Source: Enterobacter sp. BIGb0383 (GTDB taxonomy: Bacteria > Pseudomonadota > Gammaproteobacteria > Enterobacterales > Enterobacteriaceae). Taken from it: 64,000 nt of DNA. The translations under genes and the position numbers were made by a program. The notes under the pieces were generated by a model. That model saw only the letters and a list, made by a program, of their open reading frames with translations. It was not told where the DNA came from and ran no database searches. This document shows positions 42,475-51,801 of the stretch, in pieces; position 1 is the stretch's first letter, and each line of letters opens with the position of its first letter. Location: contig NZ_RJKQ01000004.1 of assembly GCF_003751845.1 (NCBI RefSeq), positions 381,359-445,358 on the forward strand, written 5' to 3'.

Positions 42475-43493
42475 TTCGCACGCTCCAGATAATGCGTCAG
42501 CCAGTCGGGGATTCGGGTCTCCAGCCACATTTTCGGACGTCGCAGAGTACCGCCGACAAAGCCCACGTGGCCGCCGTGTTCGGTTAGCTGGTACTCCACG
42601 TGCGGCGGGAGCGTTGTCACATCGGGTATCACCTGGCTATCCATAAACGGATCGTCCTTCGCGTGGATAATCAGCGTTGGTTTGGCTATCTGATTCAGCA
42701 GCGGCAGGGCGCTACAGCGGCGATAGTAGTCGATGGCATCGCTAAAGCCGTGAATGCGGGCGGTGATCAGATCGTCAAACTCGCGCAGGCGACGTACTTT
42801 TTTCAACTGCGGTAAATCGATGGGCAACGTGCCGGGCCAGGCTTTGAGCTTGCGGGTGGCATTAGCTTTCAGCAGGTTCAGCAGATAGCGCTGATAGACG
42901 CGGGAGAAGCCTTTTTCCATATGGTAGCTACAGGCTTCCAGCAGGAACGGCGCGGAGACAATCACCGCCGCATCCAGCGGCGCGTCATGGCCGGTTTTTG
43001 CCAGCAGGCAGGCCAGCATATTGCCGCCCAGCGAATAGCCGACGGCGGCGGTAGGCGCCTCGCCAAGTTCGCGCTTCAGCCAGTGCAGAAACCAGGTTCC
43101 ATCTTCCGTTTCGCCAGAGTGGTAAATACGCTTTTGCCGGTTAGGCTCGCCGCTGCAGCCGCGAAAGTGCATTACCACGCCCAGCCAGCCGCGTTCGCTG
43201 GCGGCCTGGATTAAACCGTGGGCGTAAGGGCTGTGCAGGCTGCCTTCCAGCCCGTGGAACACCACCAGCCGGGGTTTGTGCTTCGCCTGCTGCGGATCTT
43301 CGCTCCACGCCAGGTCGACAAAATCATCATCCGGCAGCTCAAGGCGCTGCCAGTGCGGCGTAAACTGCAGACGGCGGCGTAAAATACGCGGCAGCATAGT
43401 CTGCAGATGCCGGTTGCGCAGGCCGACCATCGGGCGGAACGCCTGGCTATCCTCAGCGGTAAGGGGAAGGTCAACGGGAGTTATCTGGGCCAT
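42471..43493 (-). CDS. yheT: YheT, alpha/beta hydrolase
   Basis: 340 residues, the E. coli length. The alpha/beta hydrolase fold has the nucleophile elbow GYSLGG, an upstream HGLEGS oxyanion segment, the acid in the KDDPFMD stretch and a histidine in HGGHVGF. It belongs to the AB-hydrolase 4 (ABHD1/3-like) family of probable esterases; the substrate is unknown. In K-12 its upstream neighbour is yheS; here the mdc locus intervenes. Confidence 0.92.
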   Translation of the reverse strand: MAQITPVDLPLTAEDSQAFRPMVGLRNRHLQTMLPRILRRRLQFTPHWQRLELPDDDFVDLAWSEDPQQAKHKPRLVVFHGLEGSLHSPYAHGLIQAASERGWLGVVMHFRGCSGEPNRQKRIYHSGETEDGTWFLHWLKRELGEAPTAAVGYSLGGNMLACLLAKTGHDAPLDAAVIVSAPFLLEACSYHMEKGFSRVYQRYLLNLLKANATRKLKAWPGTLPIDLPQLKKVRRLREFDDLITARIHGFSDAIDYYRRCSALPLLNQIAKPTLIIHAKDDPFMDSQVIPDVTTLPPHVEYQLTEHGGHVGFVGGTLRRPKMWLETRIPDWLTHYLERAK

Positions 43494-43632
43494 ATTCTGT
43501 GCGATGTTTTCTTATGAATTCGCGGACTACTATAACGCCTGTTGGCGACGGTGTTGACTATTTTGCGGCACGGCACGCAAAACAGCCCCTTCGTTGCCTG
43601 CTGCACGCATACCTCCTTTTAATTACTCCTTA

Positions 43633-43648
43633 TCTGATCCATCTCACG
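43633..43648. promoter_or_regulatory. Candidate CRP site upstream of mdcA
   Basis: TCTGATCCATCTCACG matches TGTGA-N6-TCACA at 8 of 10 positions and is centred 141 bp upstream of mdcA, in the 288-bp gap between yheT and mdcA. The remainder of that gap should also hold the promoter and MdcR operator, which I cannot place. Confidence 0.45.
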
Positions 43649-43781
43649 TTTTTGTCGCATCAATCGTTACTCTCAGGCTAACGATCTGGCCACGGGCTTA
43701 ATTGATGCATTTCTCAGCAGGGCGCACACTGGTTTTAGCGTTAAGCAAATCAAAATGATGTGCTGAATCAGGAGGTTAATA

Positions 43782-45437
43782 ATGTTATCTGCGCAAACAC
43801 CAGCTCGGGTGTGGAACACGCGCCGCACGGAAAAACAGCGGCGCATGGCGTCCGTTCCCGTGCAGGGCAAGGTACTGCCGACCGGCGACCTTGTTGCTAT
43901 GCTGGAAAAACTGATCGCGCCGGGCGACAGAGTGGTACTGGAAGGGAACAACCAGAAGCAGGCGGATTTTCTCTCCCGCATGCTGGCGGAAGTAAACCCG
44001 CAAAAAGTGCACGACCTGCATATGATTATGCCGAGCGTCGGGCGCAGCGAGCACCTGGATATTTTTGAAAAAGGGATCGCCCGCAAGCTGGACTTCTCCT
44101 TCTCCGGTACCCAGAGCCTGCGTATTTCGCAGCTGCTGGAAGATGGCCTGCTGGAAATCGGCGCCATCCACACCTATATCGAACTTTACTCCCGTCTTTA
44201 CGTCGACCTCGCCCCTAACGTGGCGCTGATTGCCGGTTTTAAAGCTGACCGCAAAGGTAACCTCTATACCGGAGCCAGTACCGAAGATACTCCGGCGCTG
44301 GTGGAAGCCGCCGCGTTCCGCGACGGGATCGTGATTGCCCAGGTGAATGAACTGGTTGATGACGAAACCGACCTGCCGCGCGTCGATATTCCCGGCTCCT
44401 GGATTGACTACGTGGTCGTTGCCGATAAGCCGTTCTTTATCGAACCGCTGTTTACCCGCGATCCGCGCCTGATTAAGCAGGAACATATCCTGATGGCGAT
44501 GATGGCGATCAAGGGTATCTACGCTGAGCACCAGGTGCAGTCCCTGAACCACGGGATTGGTTTTAACACCGCCGCCATTGAGCTGCTGCTGCCGACCTAC
44601 GGCGAACAGCTGGGGCTGAAAGGTAAAATCTGTAAGCACTGGACTCTGAACCCGCATCCGACGCTGATCCCCGCCATTGAAAGCGGCTGGGTGGAGAGCG
44701 TGCACTGCTTCGGCGGTGAACTGGGAATGGAAGAGTACATTCGCGCCCGTCCCGATATCTTCTATACCGGTGCCGATGGCTCCATGCGCTCCAACCGTGC
44801 CTTCTGTCAGCTGGCCGGCCAGTACGCGGTGGATATGTTTATCGGCTCCACCCTGCAGGTGGATGGTGATGCGAACTCCTCTACCGTGACCCGCGGTCGT
44901 CTTTCCGGCTTTGGCGGTGCGCCAAATATGGGCCATGACCCGCACGGTCGCCGCCATGCCACCCCGGCCTGGCTGAATATGATCAACGAGCCGGATCCGA
45001 TGCAGCGCGGTAAAAAACTGGTGGTGCAGATGGTGGAAACCTTCCAGGCCGGTGTGAAACCGACGTTTGTTGAGAAACTCGATGCGGTTGAGGTCGCGAA
45101 ATCCACCGGCATGCCGCTGGCCCCGGTCATGATCTACGGCGATGACGTGACCCACGTCCTGACCGAAGAGGGGATTGCCTACCTCTATCGTGCCAACAGC
45201 CTGGAAGAGCGTCGGGCGATGGTGGCTGCGGTTGCCGGGATCACCGATATCGGCCTGGGCGTTGACGCGAAACGCGTTGCCGAACTGCGTAAAAGCGGCA
45301 AAGTCGCCTATCCGGAAGATATGGGTATTCGTCGTACCGACGCCACCCGTTCTCTGCTGGCGGCCAGCAGCGTCTCTGACCTCGTTGAGTGGTCTGACGG
45401 TCTGTATAACCCACCTGCGAAATTCCGGAGCTGGTAA
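43782..45437 (+). CDS. mdcA: Malonate decarboxylase alpha subunit (acetyl-S-ACP:malonate ACP transferase)
   Basis: 551 residues, the usual MdcA length. It swaps acetyl for malonyl on the enzyme's carrier protein MdcC, so malonate is activated without free CoA. The sequence is of the citrate lyase alpha/CoA transferase class. A strong ribosome site AGGAGG lies 6 bases before the ATG at 43782. It is the first gene of mdcABCDEFGH; its stop overlaps the mdcB start (TAATG). The order is the one described for Klebsiella pneumoniae. Confidence 0.96.
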   Translation: MLSAQTPARVWNTRRTEKQRRMASVPVQGKVLPTGDLVAMLEKLIAPGDRVVLEGNNQKQADFLSRMLAEVNPQKVHDLHMIMPSVGRSEHLDIFEKGIARKLDFSFSGTQSLRISQLLEDGLLEIGAIHTYIELYSRLYVDLAPNVALIAGFKADRKGNLYTGASTEDTPALVEAAAFRDGIVIAQVNELVDDETDLPRVDIPGSWIDYVVVADKPFFIEPLFTRDPRLIKQEHILMAMMAIKGIYAEHQVQSLNHGIGFNTAAIELLLPTYGEQLGLKGKICKHWTLNPHPTLIPAIESGWVESVHCFGGELGMEEYIRARPDIFYTGADGSMRSNRAFCQLAGQYAVDMFIGSTLQVDGDANSSTVTRGRLSGFGGAPNMGHDPHGRRHATPAWLNMINEPDPMQRGKKLVVQMVETFQAGVKPTFVEKLDAVEVAKSTGMPLAPVMIYGDDVTHVLTEEGIAYLYRANSLEERRAMVAAVAGITDIGLGVDAKRVAELRKSGKVAYPEDMGIRRTDATRSLLAASSVSDLVEWSDGLYNPPAKFRSW

Positions 45438-46294
45438 TGAAACTTCTGCCACAGATTCAGGCCGAGGGCGGTGCCGAATGGCTGGCGCGAGCCGCCACCC
45501 ACTGTCTGATTGACGAAGCACGTTTAAGCCCGAAGCCTGGTCTGGTGGACAGTCGGGGGAACGGGGCGCACCACGACCTGACGCTGTCGCTGATGGAGAC
45601 ATCCGCGCACAGCCTGACCCCCACGTTTCAGAATCTGGCGCAGCAAAGCTGGCAGCGGCCGGCCGATATCGCCCTTCGTCAGACCATCGGTCGACTCGGT
45701 CGGGAAGGCGAGCAGCAGATGATGGCGGCAACCGGCGGAGTGAACACCCACCGCGGCGCAATCTGGGCGCTGGGCCTGCTGGTGAGCGCGGTTGCCATGC
45801 TCGGCGGCAGCGCTTCTGCTCAGGCGATCACCGCCATCGCAGCACAGCTTGCCGCGCTGCCGGACGATGCGGCACCAAAAGTGTTTAGTAAGGGGCTGCG
45901 TGCCACGCACCGTTATCGGGTGCCGGGCGCACGCGAGGAAGCGCAGCAGGCTTTTCCGCACGTGATGGCGCTTGCGCTACCGCAGCTGCAGCGTAGCCGT
46001 CGCGACGGTGCCAGCGAGGCGCAGGCGAGGATCGATGCGCTGATGGCCATCATGACCTCGCTGAGCGATACCTGCGTACTCTCCCGTGCCGGAATGGAAG
46101 GTCTGCAGGCGATGCAAAACGGCGCACGTGCCGTTCTGCAGGCGGGCGGCACCGTCTGTGTGGCAGGGCAGCAGGCGCTGGCCCGGCTTGATGCGCAGAT
46201 GCTGATGCTAAACGCCTCGCCGGGCGGCGCGGCAGATTTACTGGCCGCCACGCTGTTTCTCGACCGCATCGCCACGCCCAATTTACCGAATTAA
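45437..46294 (+). CDS. mdcB: Triphosphoribosyl-dephospho-CoA synthase MdcB
   Basis: 285 residues of the CitG/MdcB family. It joins the ATP ribose to dephospho-CoA to make the precursor of the prosthetic group carried by MdcC. Family features include the early segment DEARLSPKPGLVDSRGNGAHHDL, the TGGVNTHRGAIW motif and CVLSRAG towards the C-terminus. It overlaps mdcA by 1 bp and precedes mdcC by 9 bp. Confidence 0.94.
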   Translation: MKLLPQIQAEGGAEWLARAATHCLIDEARLSPKPGLVDSRGNGAHHDLTLSLMETSAHSLTPTFQNLAQQSWQRPADIALRQTIGRLGREGEQQMMAATGGVNTHRGAIWALGLLVSAVAMLGGSASAQAITAIAAQLAALPDDAAPKVFSKGLRATHRYRVPGAREEAQQAFPHVMALALPQLQRSRRDGASEAQARIDALMAIMTSLSDTCVLSRAGMEGLQAMQNGARAVLQAGGTVCVAGQQALARLDAQMLMLNASPGGAADLLAATLFLDRIATPNLPN

Positions 46295-46303
46295 GAGGAT
46301 GTT

Positions 46304-46603
46304 ATGGAAAAGATTACGATCGCTATGCCCGCCAGCCGCACGCTAAGCGGCAAAGCACTGGCAGGCGTTGTCGGCTCCGGGGATATGGAGGTGTTATTCA
46401 CCGCCGACCAGGGGCAGACGCTGACCATCGATATTACCACCTCCGTGGATAACAGCCGCGGACGCTGGGAAGCGCTGTTTACGCGCCTCGCCACCGTCAG
46501 CAGCCTGCCTGCGGGTCGACTTACCGTCCACGATTTTGGCGCAACGCCCGGCGTTGCACGCATTCGTATCGAACAGGTCTTCGAAGAGGTGAGCTATGCG
46601 TAA
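46304..46603 (+). CDS. mdcC: Malonate decarboxylase acyl carrier protein (delta subunit)
   Basis: 99 residues. Ser25 in GVVGSGDMEV is the attachment point for the 2'-(5''-phosphoribosyl)-3'-dephospho-CoA group, as mapped in the Klebsiella protein. The acyl chain on this arm travels between MdcA, MdcD/E and MdcH. It overlaps mdcD by 8 bp. Confidence 0.95.
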   Translation: MEKITIAMPASRTLSGKALAGVVGSGDMEVLFTADQGQTLTIDITTSVDNSRGRWEALFTRLATVSSLPAGRLTVHDFGATPGVARIRIEQVFEEVSYA

Positions 46604-47432
46604 TGACCGCAGTTTTATTGAATTAAAAGCGCGCCAGCGTGCGCAGGCGCTGCTGGACAGCGGCAGCTATCGCGAACTGCTGGATCCGTTCGAGGGGATC
46701 GTCTCCCCGTGGCTGGGTGCGCAGGGCATTGTCCCACAGGCGGACGACGGCATGGTGGTGGCGAAAGGCACTATCAACGGTCAACCGGCGGTGGTTGTGG
46801 CGATTGAAGGCGCGTTCCAGGGCGGCAGCATGGGCGAAGTGTCCGGCGCTAAAATGGCGGCGGCGCTGGAGCTGGCGGCGGAAGATAACCGCAACGGTAT
46901 TCCGACCCAGGCGGTACTGAGCCTGGAAACCGGCGGTGTCCGTCTCCAGGAAGCGAACCTGGGTCTGGCGGCTATCGCCGATATTCACGCGGCCATTGTC
47001 GATTTACGTCGCTATACGCCGGTCGTCGGGATCGTCACCGGGACCGTCGGGTGCTTTGGCGGGATGTCTATCGCCGCCGCCCTGTGCAGTTACCTGATTG
47101 TGACCCGCGAAGCTCGTCTGGGCCTGAACGGCCCGCAGGTGATTGAGCAGGAAGCCGGTATTGAAGAGTACGACTCCCGCGACCGTCCGTTTATCTGGAG
47201 CATGACCGGCGGCGAAGTCCGCTATCAGAGCGGACTCGTGGATGCGCTGGTCGGCGACGGGATTAACGCCGTGAAGCAGGCGATGAGCGACGCCATTGCC
47301 AAAGGCGTACCGGCCAGACACCGCACCGATAACTACGACTGGTATCTGCAACGTCTGACCCAGTTCGACACCCGTCAACAGGCCGATTCAGCGCAAATTC
47401 AGGCGCTCTTTGCCCGGGAGGAAAAAGCATGA
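46596..47432 (+). CDS. mdcD: Malonate decarboxylase beta subunit
   Basis: 278 residues with a carboxyltransferase (crotonase-like) fold. With MdcE it decarboxylates malonyl-S-ACP, regenerating acetyl-S-ACP and CO2. Glycine-rich oxyanion segments are visible in FQGGSMGEVSGAKM and GTVGCFGGMSIAAAL. It overlaps mdcC by 8 bp and mdcE by 4 bp (ATGA), consistent with equal amounts of the subunits. Confidence 0.95.
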   Translation: MRNDRSFIELKARQRAQALLDSGSYRELLDPFEGIVSPWLGAQGIVPQADDGMVVAKGTINGQPAVVVAIEGAFQGGSMGEVSGAKMAAALELAAEDNRNGIPTQAVLSLETGGVRLQEANLGLAAIADIHAAIVDLRRYTPVVGIVTGTVGCFGGMSIAAALCSYLIVTREARLGLNGPQVIEQEAGIEEYDSRDRPFIWSMTGGEVRYQSGLVDALVGDGINAVKQAMSDAIAKGVPARHRTDNYDWYLQRLTQFDTRQQADSAQIQALFAREEKA

Positions 47433-48229
47433 GTCATACAGTAAGCCGCGGCGCCCTGTGGCTGGAAAAACTGGCGCCAAATGCCACGCGTCTGAGCGGG
47501 CTTTGTGCCTCCGTCCAGGTGGCAGACAGTGAACTTAACGGCGAGGCGGTGCGTTTTATCGCCGTGGTCCCCGATGCCAACAATCACTATCCACGCGCCG
47601 CAGGCGGCGAAGTGGGTCTGCTTGAGGGCTGGACACTGGCCAAAGTCGTGAGCGAAACCATTGCCGCCGACGCAGACAAAGCCGTTAAGCGCCCGATTAT
47701 TGCGGTGATTGACGTGCCGAGTCAGGCCTACGGTCGCCGGGAAGAGGGTTTTGGTATTCACCAGGCCTTAGCCGGTGCGGCTGGTGCCTATGCCAACGCC
47801 CGTCTTGCCGGTCATCCGGTGATTGGGCTGATCGTCGGTAAAGCGATGTCCGGTGCCTTCCTGGCGCACGGCTATCAGGCTAACAAGCTGATCGCCTTTA
47901 ACGATCCGGGCGTGCTGATCCACGCGATGGGGAAAGAGTCGGCGGCGCGTATTACGCTGCGCACCGTGGAGGCGCTGGAAAAACTGGCCGCCACCATCCC
48001 GCCGATGGCCTACGACATCAGCAACTATGCCACCCTGGGCCTGCTTTCCAGTCTGCTGGATATCAGCAACCCGGATGCGCCGTCCGCCGCCGATCTGACC
48101 CAGGTGAACAACACGCTGCATCAGGCCATCCAGGATGCGCGTCAGGATAACACCCTGAAAAACCGACTGGGAGCCGACAATCGCCGCAGCTCGTCCCTCG
48201 TCCGTGAACGTATGCGTGCGAGCTGGTAA
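47429..48229 (+). CDS. mdcE: Malonate decarboxylase gamma subunit
   Basis: 266 residues, the partner of MdcD in the decarboxylase. The carboxyltransferase fold is recognised from VIDVPSQAYGRREEGFGIHQALAG (47706 onward; described by position) and the segment IGLIVGKAMSGAFLAHG. It is the last catalytic subunit; the 112-bp gap to mdcF holds a hairpin, unlike the tight junctions upstream. Confidence 0.94.
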   Translation: MSHTVSRGALWLEKLAPNATRLSGLCASVQVADSELNGEAVRFIAVVPDANNHYPRAAGGEVGLLEGWTLAKVVSETIAADADKAVKRPIIAVIDVPSQAYGRREEGFGIHQALAGAAGAYANARLAGHPVIGLIVGKAMSGAFLAHGYQANKLIAFNDPGVLIHAMGKESAARITLRTVEALEKLAATIPPMAYDISNYATLGLLSSLLDISNPDAPSAADLTQVNNTLHQAIQDARQDNTLKNRLGADNRRSSSLVRERMRASW

Positions 48230-48256
48230 GTAGAAAGTAAAAGAGAGACCTGCCGG

Positions 48257-48285
48257 ACCGACGCAGCGACCACCGCAGCGTCGGT
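48257..48285 (+). other. Intercistronic hairpin between mdcE and mdcF
   Basis: ACCGACGC and GCGTCGGT form a perfect 8-bp stem around a 13-nt loop, 27 bp after the mdcE stop. No T-run follows, so it is more likely a processing, stability or partial attenuation element than a terminator. Confidence 0.5.
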
Positions 48286-48341
48286 ATCCGAAAAATAATA
48301 ATCATCGCGCCAGTGCTACTTTTTAAAACTACAGGTGATTT

Positions 48342-49301
48342 ATGACTTACGTAATTGTTCATGCCCTTGCACCGATTTTCATCATCATGCTGCTGGGTTT
48401 CTGGGCGGGAAAGGCCAAAATGGTCGACAACAAAAATGTCTCCCTGCTCAATATCTTCGTAATGGATTTTGCTCTGCCCGCCGCGCTGTTCAGCGCCACG
48501 GTACAAACGCCGTGGACCGGGATTATTGCCCAGTCGCCGCTGATTCTGGTGCTGACGCTGGCGATGTGGATCACCTACGCCATCATCTACTTCCTTGCGA
48601 CCGGCGTATTTAAGAAATCCCCGCAGGATGCGGCCGTGCTGACCCTGACCGTGGCACTGCCGAACTATGCGGCGCTGGGCCTGCCGATTCTGGGCAGCGT
48701 GCTGGGGGAAGGGTCGGCAACGTCGCTTTCCGTCGCCGTCTCGATTGCCTGCGGTTCCGTACTGATGACCCCGTTCTGCCTGCTGATTCTGGAACGCGAA
48801 AAAGCCCGCGCCGCCGGGGGCAATACCGGCTCCACGCTGGCGATGCTGCCGGTGCTGATGTGGCGCTCGGTGAAAAAACCGATTGTGCTCGGTCCGCTGC
48901 TGGGCGTGGTGCTGTCGGCTATCGGCATTAAAATGCCGGAGCTGCTGCTGGCCTCCATTAAGCCGCTGGGCCTGTCGGCGACCGCCGCTGCGCTGTTCCT
49001 GACCGGGGTGATCCTCTCCGCCCGTAAGCTGCAGATCAATACCGTGGTGATTTCGTCCACCATCGCCAAATTGCTGATTCAACCGGCTATTGCCTGGGGT
49101 ATCGTGCTGGCCTTTGGCCTTTCTGGTCCGGTTGCCATCACCGCGATCCTGATGATTGCGCTGTCAGCCGGTTTCTTCGGCGTGGTCTTCGGTAACCGCT
49201 TTGGCGTACAGTCTCCGGATGCGGAAGCGGTCCTGCTGCTGAGCTCGGTACTCTGTATCCTGTCGCTGCCGCTGTTTATCTCGCTGACTTCAGGAATGTA
49301 A
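48342..49301 (+). CDS. mdcF: Malonate transporter MdcF (auxin efflux carrier family)
   Basis: 319 residues, about ten hydrophobic segments in two halves, starting VIVHALAPIFIIMLLGFWAG; the AEC signature ALPNYAALGLPILGSVLG is near the middle. MdcF is taken as the malonate importer of the Klebsiella locus. It stands after the only sizeable gap in the operon and is followed 3 bp later by mdcG. Confidence 0.92.
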   Translation: MTYVIVHALAPIFIIMLLGFWAGKAKMVDNKNVSLLNIFVMDFALPAALFSATVQTPWTGIIAQSPLILVLTLAMWITYAIIYFLATGVFKKSPQDAAVLTLTVALPNYAALGLPILGSVLGEGSATSLSVAVSIACGSVLMTPFCLLILEREKARAAGGNTGSTLAMLPVLMWRSVKKPIVLGPLLGVVLSAIGIKMPELLLASIKPLGLSATAAALFLTGVILSARKLQINTVVISSTIAKLLIQPAIAWGIVLAFGLSGPVAITAILMIALSAGFFGVVFGNRFGVQSPDAEAVLLLSSVLCILSLPLFISLTSGM

Positions 49302-49304
49302 ATC

Positions 49305-49922
49305 ATGACCACAACATTACGTCCCCACGACCTTATCTGGCTTGCCTCACGCGAGGCGCTGGAAGGCATTGCCGATGACTGGGTGAAAACCCTCTGGCAT
49401 ACCGGCCTGCCGGTGGTGGTGCGACGTGATGTTGATGGTGACGGACGCATCCCCGTCGGCGTACGTGGGATGCGTCGCGACCAGCGTGCGGCGGGATGGG
49501 TTAAGCCTGAGCAGGTTACGCGGGTGGTATCACCCGAGGATCTTAGCGACCCGCAGTCGCTGCTGCGTTCGCCGTTTATCAGCCAGCAGCCCGTACAGCT
49601 TGCGCTGATGCTGGCGCAGCAATCCTGGCCCTGGCGCTGGGGAGTCACCGGCAGTACCGGCTACGCACTGGCAACGGGTATCCCGGTGATCCACGCCGCC
49701 AGCGATCTCGATCTGCTGATCCGTGCGCCGCAGCCGCTGTCGCCGGAAGAATTCACCCGCTGGCAGCAACAGCTGGACGGCGCGCTGTGCCGGGCGGATA
49801 CCCAGCTGGAAACGTCTTCTGGCGCCGTGGCGCTGGCCGAATGGCTACGGGACGGCAGGGCGCTGTTGAAAACACACCGGGGACCGCGTCTGGTGAGCGA
49901 TCCCTGGAACAGGGAGGCCTAA
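49305..49922 (+). CDS. mdcG: Phosphoribosyl-dephospho-CoA transferase MdcG
   Basis: 205 residues. It transfers the prosthetic group from the MdcB product to Ser25 of apo-MdcC. The nucleotidyltransferase-like segment TGYALATGIPVIHAASDLDLLIR contains the paired aspartates expected for metal binding. The stop lies directly before the mdcH ATG, with no spacer. Confidence 0.93.
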   Translation: MTTTLRPHDLIWLASREALEGIADDWVKTLWHTGLPVVVRRDVDGDGRIPVGVRGMRRDQRAAGWVKPEQVTRVVSPEDLSDPQSLLRSPFISQQPVQLALMLAQQSWPWRWGVTGSTGYALATGIPVIHAASDLDLLIRAPQPLSPEEFTRWQQQLDGALCRADTQLETSSGAVALAEWLRDGRALLKTHRGPRLVSDPWNREA

Positions 49923-50825
49923 ATGAAGATTCTGTTTACTTTTCCGGGGCAGGGCGCACAGCACCCCGGAATGCTGCAACACCTGCCCGGCCCGGAAAAA
50001 GAGGAGGCCAGGGCGGTTCTCGGCGCGGAAGTGGACGCGCTGGATTCTCCTGACGCACTGCGTCATACCCGTGCGGTCCAGCTTTCGCTGCTGATTGCCG
50101 GTGTTTCCTGGGCCCGGGCGCTGGAACAGCGCGGCGTGAAGCCCGATATCGTGAGCGGCCTCTCTATCGGCGCGTATCCGGCGGCAGTGGTCGCGGGCGC
50201 GCTGGATTTTGCCGATGCATTAAGGCTGGTGGCCCTGCGTGGCGATCTGATGGAGCAGGCGTATCCCCACGGCTATGGTCTGACGGCGATTATGGGCCTG
50301 ACGCTTTCCCAGGTGGAAGGGCTACTGGAAGAGAGCGGAACCTATATTGCTAACTTGAATGCGGAAACGCAGATTGTGATTGCCGGTCGCGATGAGGCGA
50401 TGGCCCAGGTGGCGCAGCGAGCGCTGGCGAAAGGGGCGACCAAAGCCCAGCGTCTGGCGGTCAGCGTGCCTTCCCACTGTGCGCTGCTCGATCAACCCGC
50501 CGGAGAACTGGCGCAGGCGTTCAGTCAGGTCACGCTGGCGCGTCCGCGCTGTGCGTACCTGAGCGGCAGTACCGGTCGGGTCCTGTGGCAGCCGGAAAAA
50601 ATAGCCGACGACCTGGCGATGAATATGGCGCGCACGGTGCGCTGGCAGGAGGCGGTGATTGCCGCTAACGAGCGTGAGGCACGGCTTGCCGTAGAGATGC
50701 CGCCCGGTGGCGTACTCACCTGCCTGACGCGTCAGGCGGCGTGGCAGGGCGAGTCTGTCGCCGTGGCGCGCAGCGGTATTGAGGTGGTGGCCCACCTGGC
50801 GAAGCGTCTTATGGCGCAGGCGTAG
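49923..50825 (+). CDS. mdcH: Malonyl-CoA:ACP transacylase MdcH
   Basis: 300 residues, a FabD-like acyltransferase. The N-terminus FTFPGQGAQ and the nucleophile Ser81 in GLSIGAYP are clear; a His expected around 195 lies in SVPSHCALL. It charges the carrier protein with malonyl groups so that the first turnover can start. Last gene of the operon, ending 7 bp before the 3' end of convergent mdcR. Confidence 0.94.
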   Translation: MKILFTFPGQGAQHPGMLQHLPGPEKEEARAVLGAEVDALDSPDALRHTRAVQLSLLIAGVSWARALEQRGVKPDIVSGLSIGAYPAAVVAGALDFADALRLVALRGDLMEQAYPHGYGLTAIMGLTLSQVEGLLEESGTYIANLNAETQIVIAGRDEAMAQVAQRALAKGATKAQRLAVSVPSHCALLDQPAGELAQAFSQVTLARPRCAYLSGSTGRVLWQPEKIADDLAMNMARTVRWQEAVIAANEREARLAVEMPPGGVLTCLTRQAAWQGESVAVARSGIEVVAHLAKRLMAQA

Positions 50826-50832
50826 CCTGTTC

Positions 50833-51753
50833 TTAAAGACTGCGGGCGTACATCCGGCCCTCGGCGGCCAGTGCCCGCAGGCTTGGATCGTGCTCGCGGT
50901 TGCGGGCAAAGACCACGGCGATAAGCTGCTGCATCTGATAAGGCTGCGCCAGTTTTAGCATCTGCACCGACCCTTCATAGACTTTCTTCATCCGGCCCGG
51001 CATCAGCGTAAAGCCAACGCCTGCCTGCACCAGACTCAGCATGGAAAAAATGTCGTTCACCCGGGTGACGATCTCCGGTTCGAACCCGGCAATCTGGAAT
51101 GCGTCCTGGAAACCGGCATAGGTGGCAAACCCTTCCGCCAGCGAAACAAATTTCTGGTCTTTATAGTCCCGCAGGTCGGCCAGCCCGTCGGTATTCAGCG
51201 TGGCGGCAGCCGGTGCGGCAAGGAAGATATCGTCGTGGAACAGCGGCAGCACTTCCAGGCTGTTGCGGTCGATATCGCTTTCGGAGATGGAGATCAGAAT
51301 GGCGTCAAGGCTGCCCTCGTCCAGCATATGCAGCAGGGTGTCGTTGGAACCCATGGTCAGAGCCATCTCCAGATCCGGGCAGCGCAGCTTCATGCCCATA
51401 ATCAGGCGCGGCACCGTTTCCAGCGTCAATGAGTAAAGCGTGCCGACGCGCAGGCGACCCTGACCGATACCCGCCGTTTTCCGCGTCTCTTCCAGTCCGC
51501 GTTCCATTAGCTGGGTAATTTCCTGACAGTACTCCAGCAGAGTCCAGGCGGAGGGCAGAGGGATAAGATTGCGGCCCTTGTGTGTAAACAGCGGGCAGCG
51601 GACATTTTCCTCCAGCGTATGCAGCGCGCGATGGACGCTGACGCCGCTAATTTCCAGCGTTTCTGCCGTGCGGGCGATATTGCCTTTTTCCATAAAGGTC
51701 ATAAAGATGCTGAGCTTGCGGAAGGTAATGTCGTTGGCAATCGCTGGATTCAT
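50833..51753 (-). CDS. mdcR: LysR-type regulator MdcR
   Basis: 306 residues: an N-terminal LysR helix-turn-helix (KLSIFMTFMEKGNIARTAETL, at about 12-60; described by position) followed by a periplasmic-binding-like effector domain. It should activate the mdc operon in response to malonate. The ATG at 51753 gives the conserved MNPAIANDITF and follows AAAGG; an in-frame codon 13 residues upstream overlaps the yheS terminator. It lies at the far end of the operon, on the opposite strand, with its 3' end facing mdcH. Confidence 0.93.
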   Translation of the reverse strand: MNPAIANDITFRKLSIFMTFMEKGNIARTAETLEISGVSVHRALHTLEENVRCPLFTHKGRNLIPLPSAWTLLEYCQEITQLMERGLEETRKTAGIGQGRLRVGTLYSLTLETVPRLIMGMKLRCPDLEMALTMGSNDTLLHMLDEGSLDAILISISESDIDRNSLEVLPLFHDDIFLAAPAAATLNTDGLADLRDYKDQKFVSLAEGFATYAGFQDAFQIAGFEPEIVTRVNDIFSMLSLVQAGVGFTLMPGRMKKVYEGSVQMLKLAQPYQMQQLIAVVFARNREHDPSLRALAAEGRMYARSL

Positions 51754-51771
51754 GGTTATGCCTTTTTTATG

Positions 51772-51801
51772 CGTAAAAAAAAGGCCACCCAAGGGGTAGC
51801 C
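51772..51801 (-). terminator. Terminator after yheS
   Basis: On the minus strand GGCTACCC-CTTG-GGGTGGCC is followed by eight T residues, 10 bases past the yheS stop. It isolates yheS from mdcR. Confidence 0.88.

Noticed and set aside
43785..45761. 658-codon open frame on the minus strand opposite mdcA and mdcB
   Set aside because: It is antisense to two clear enzyme genes, crosses their junction and has an odd His/Gln/Arg-rich composition.
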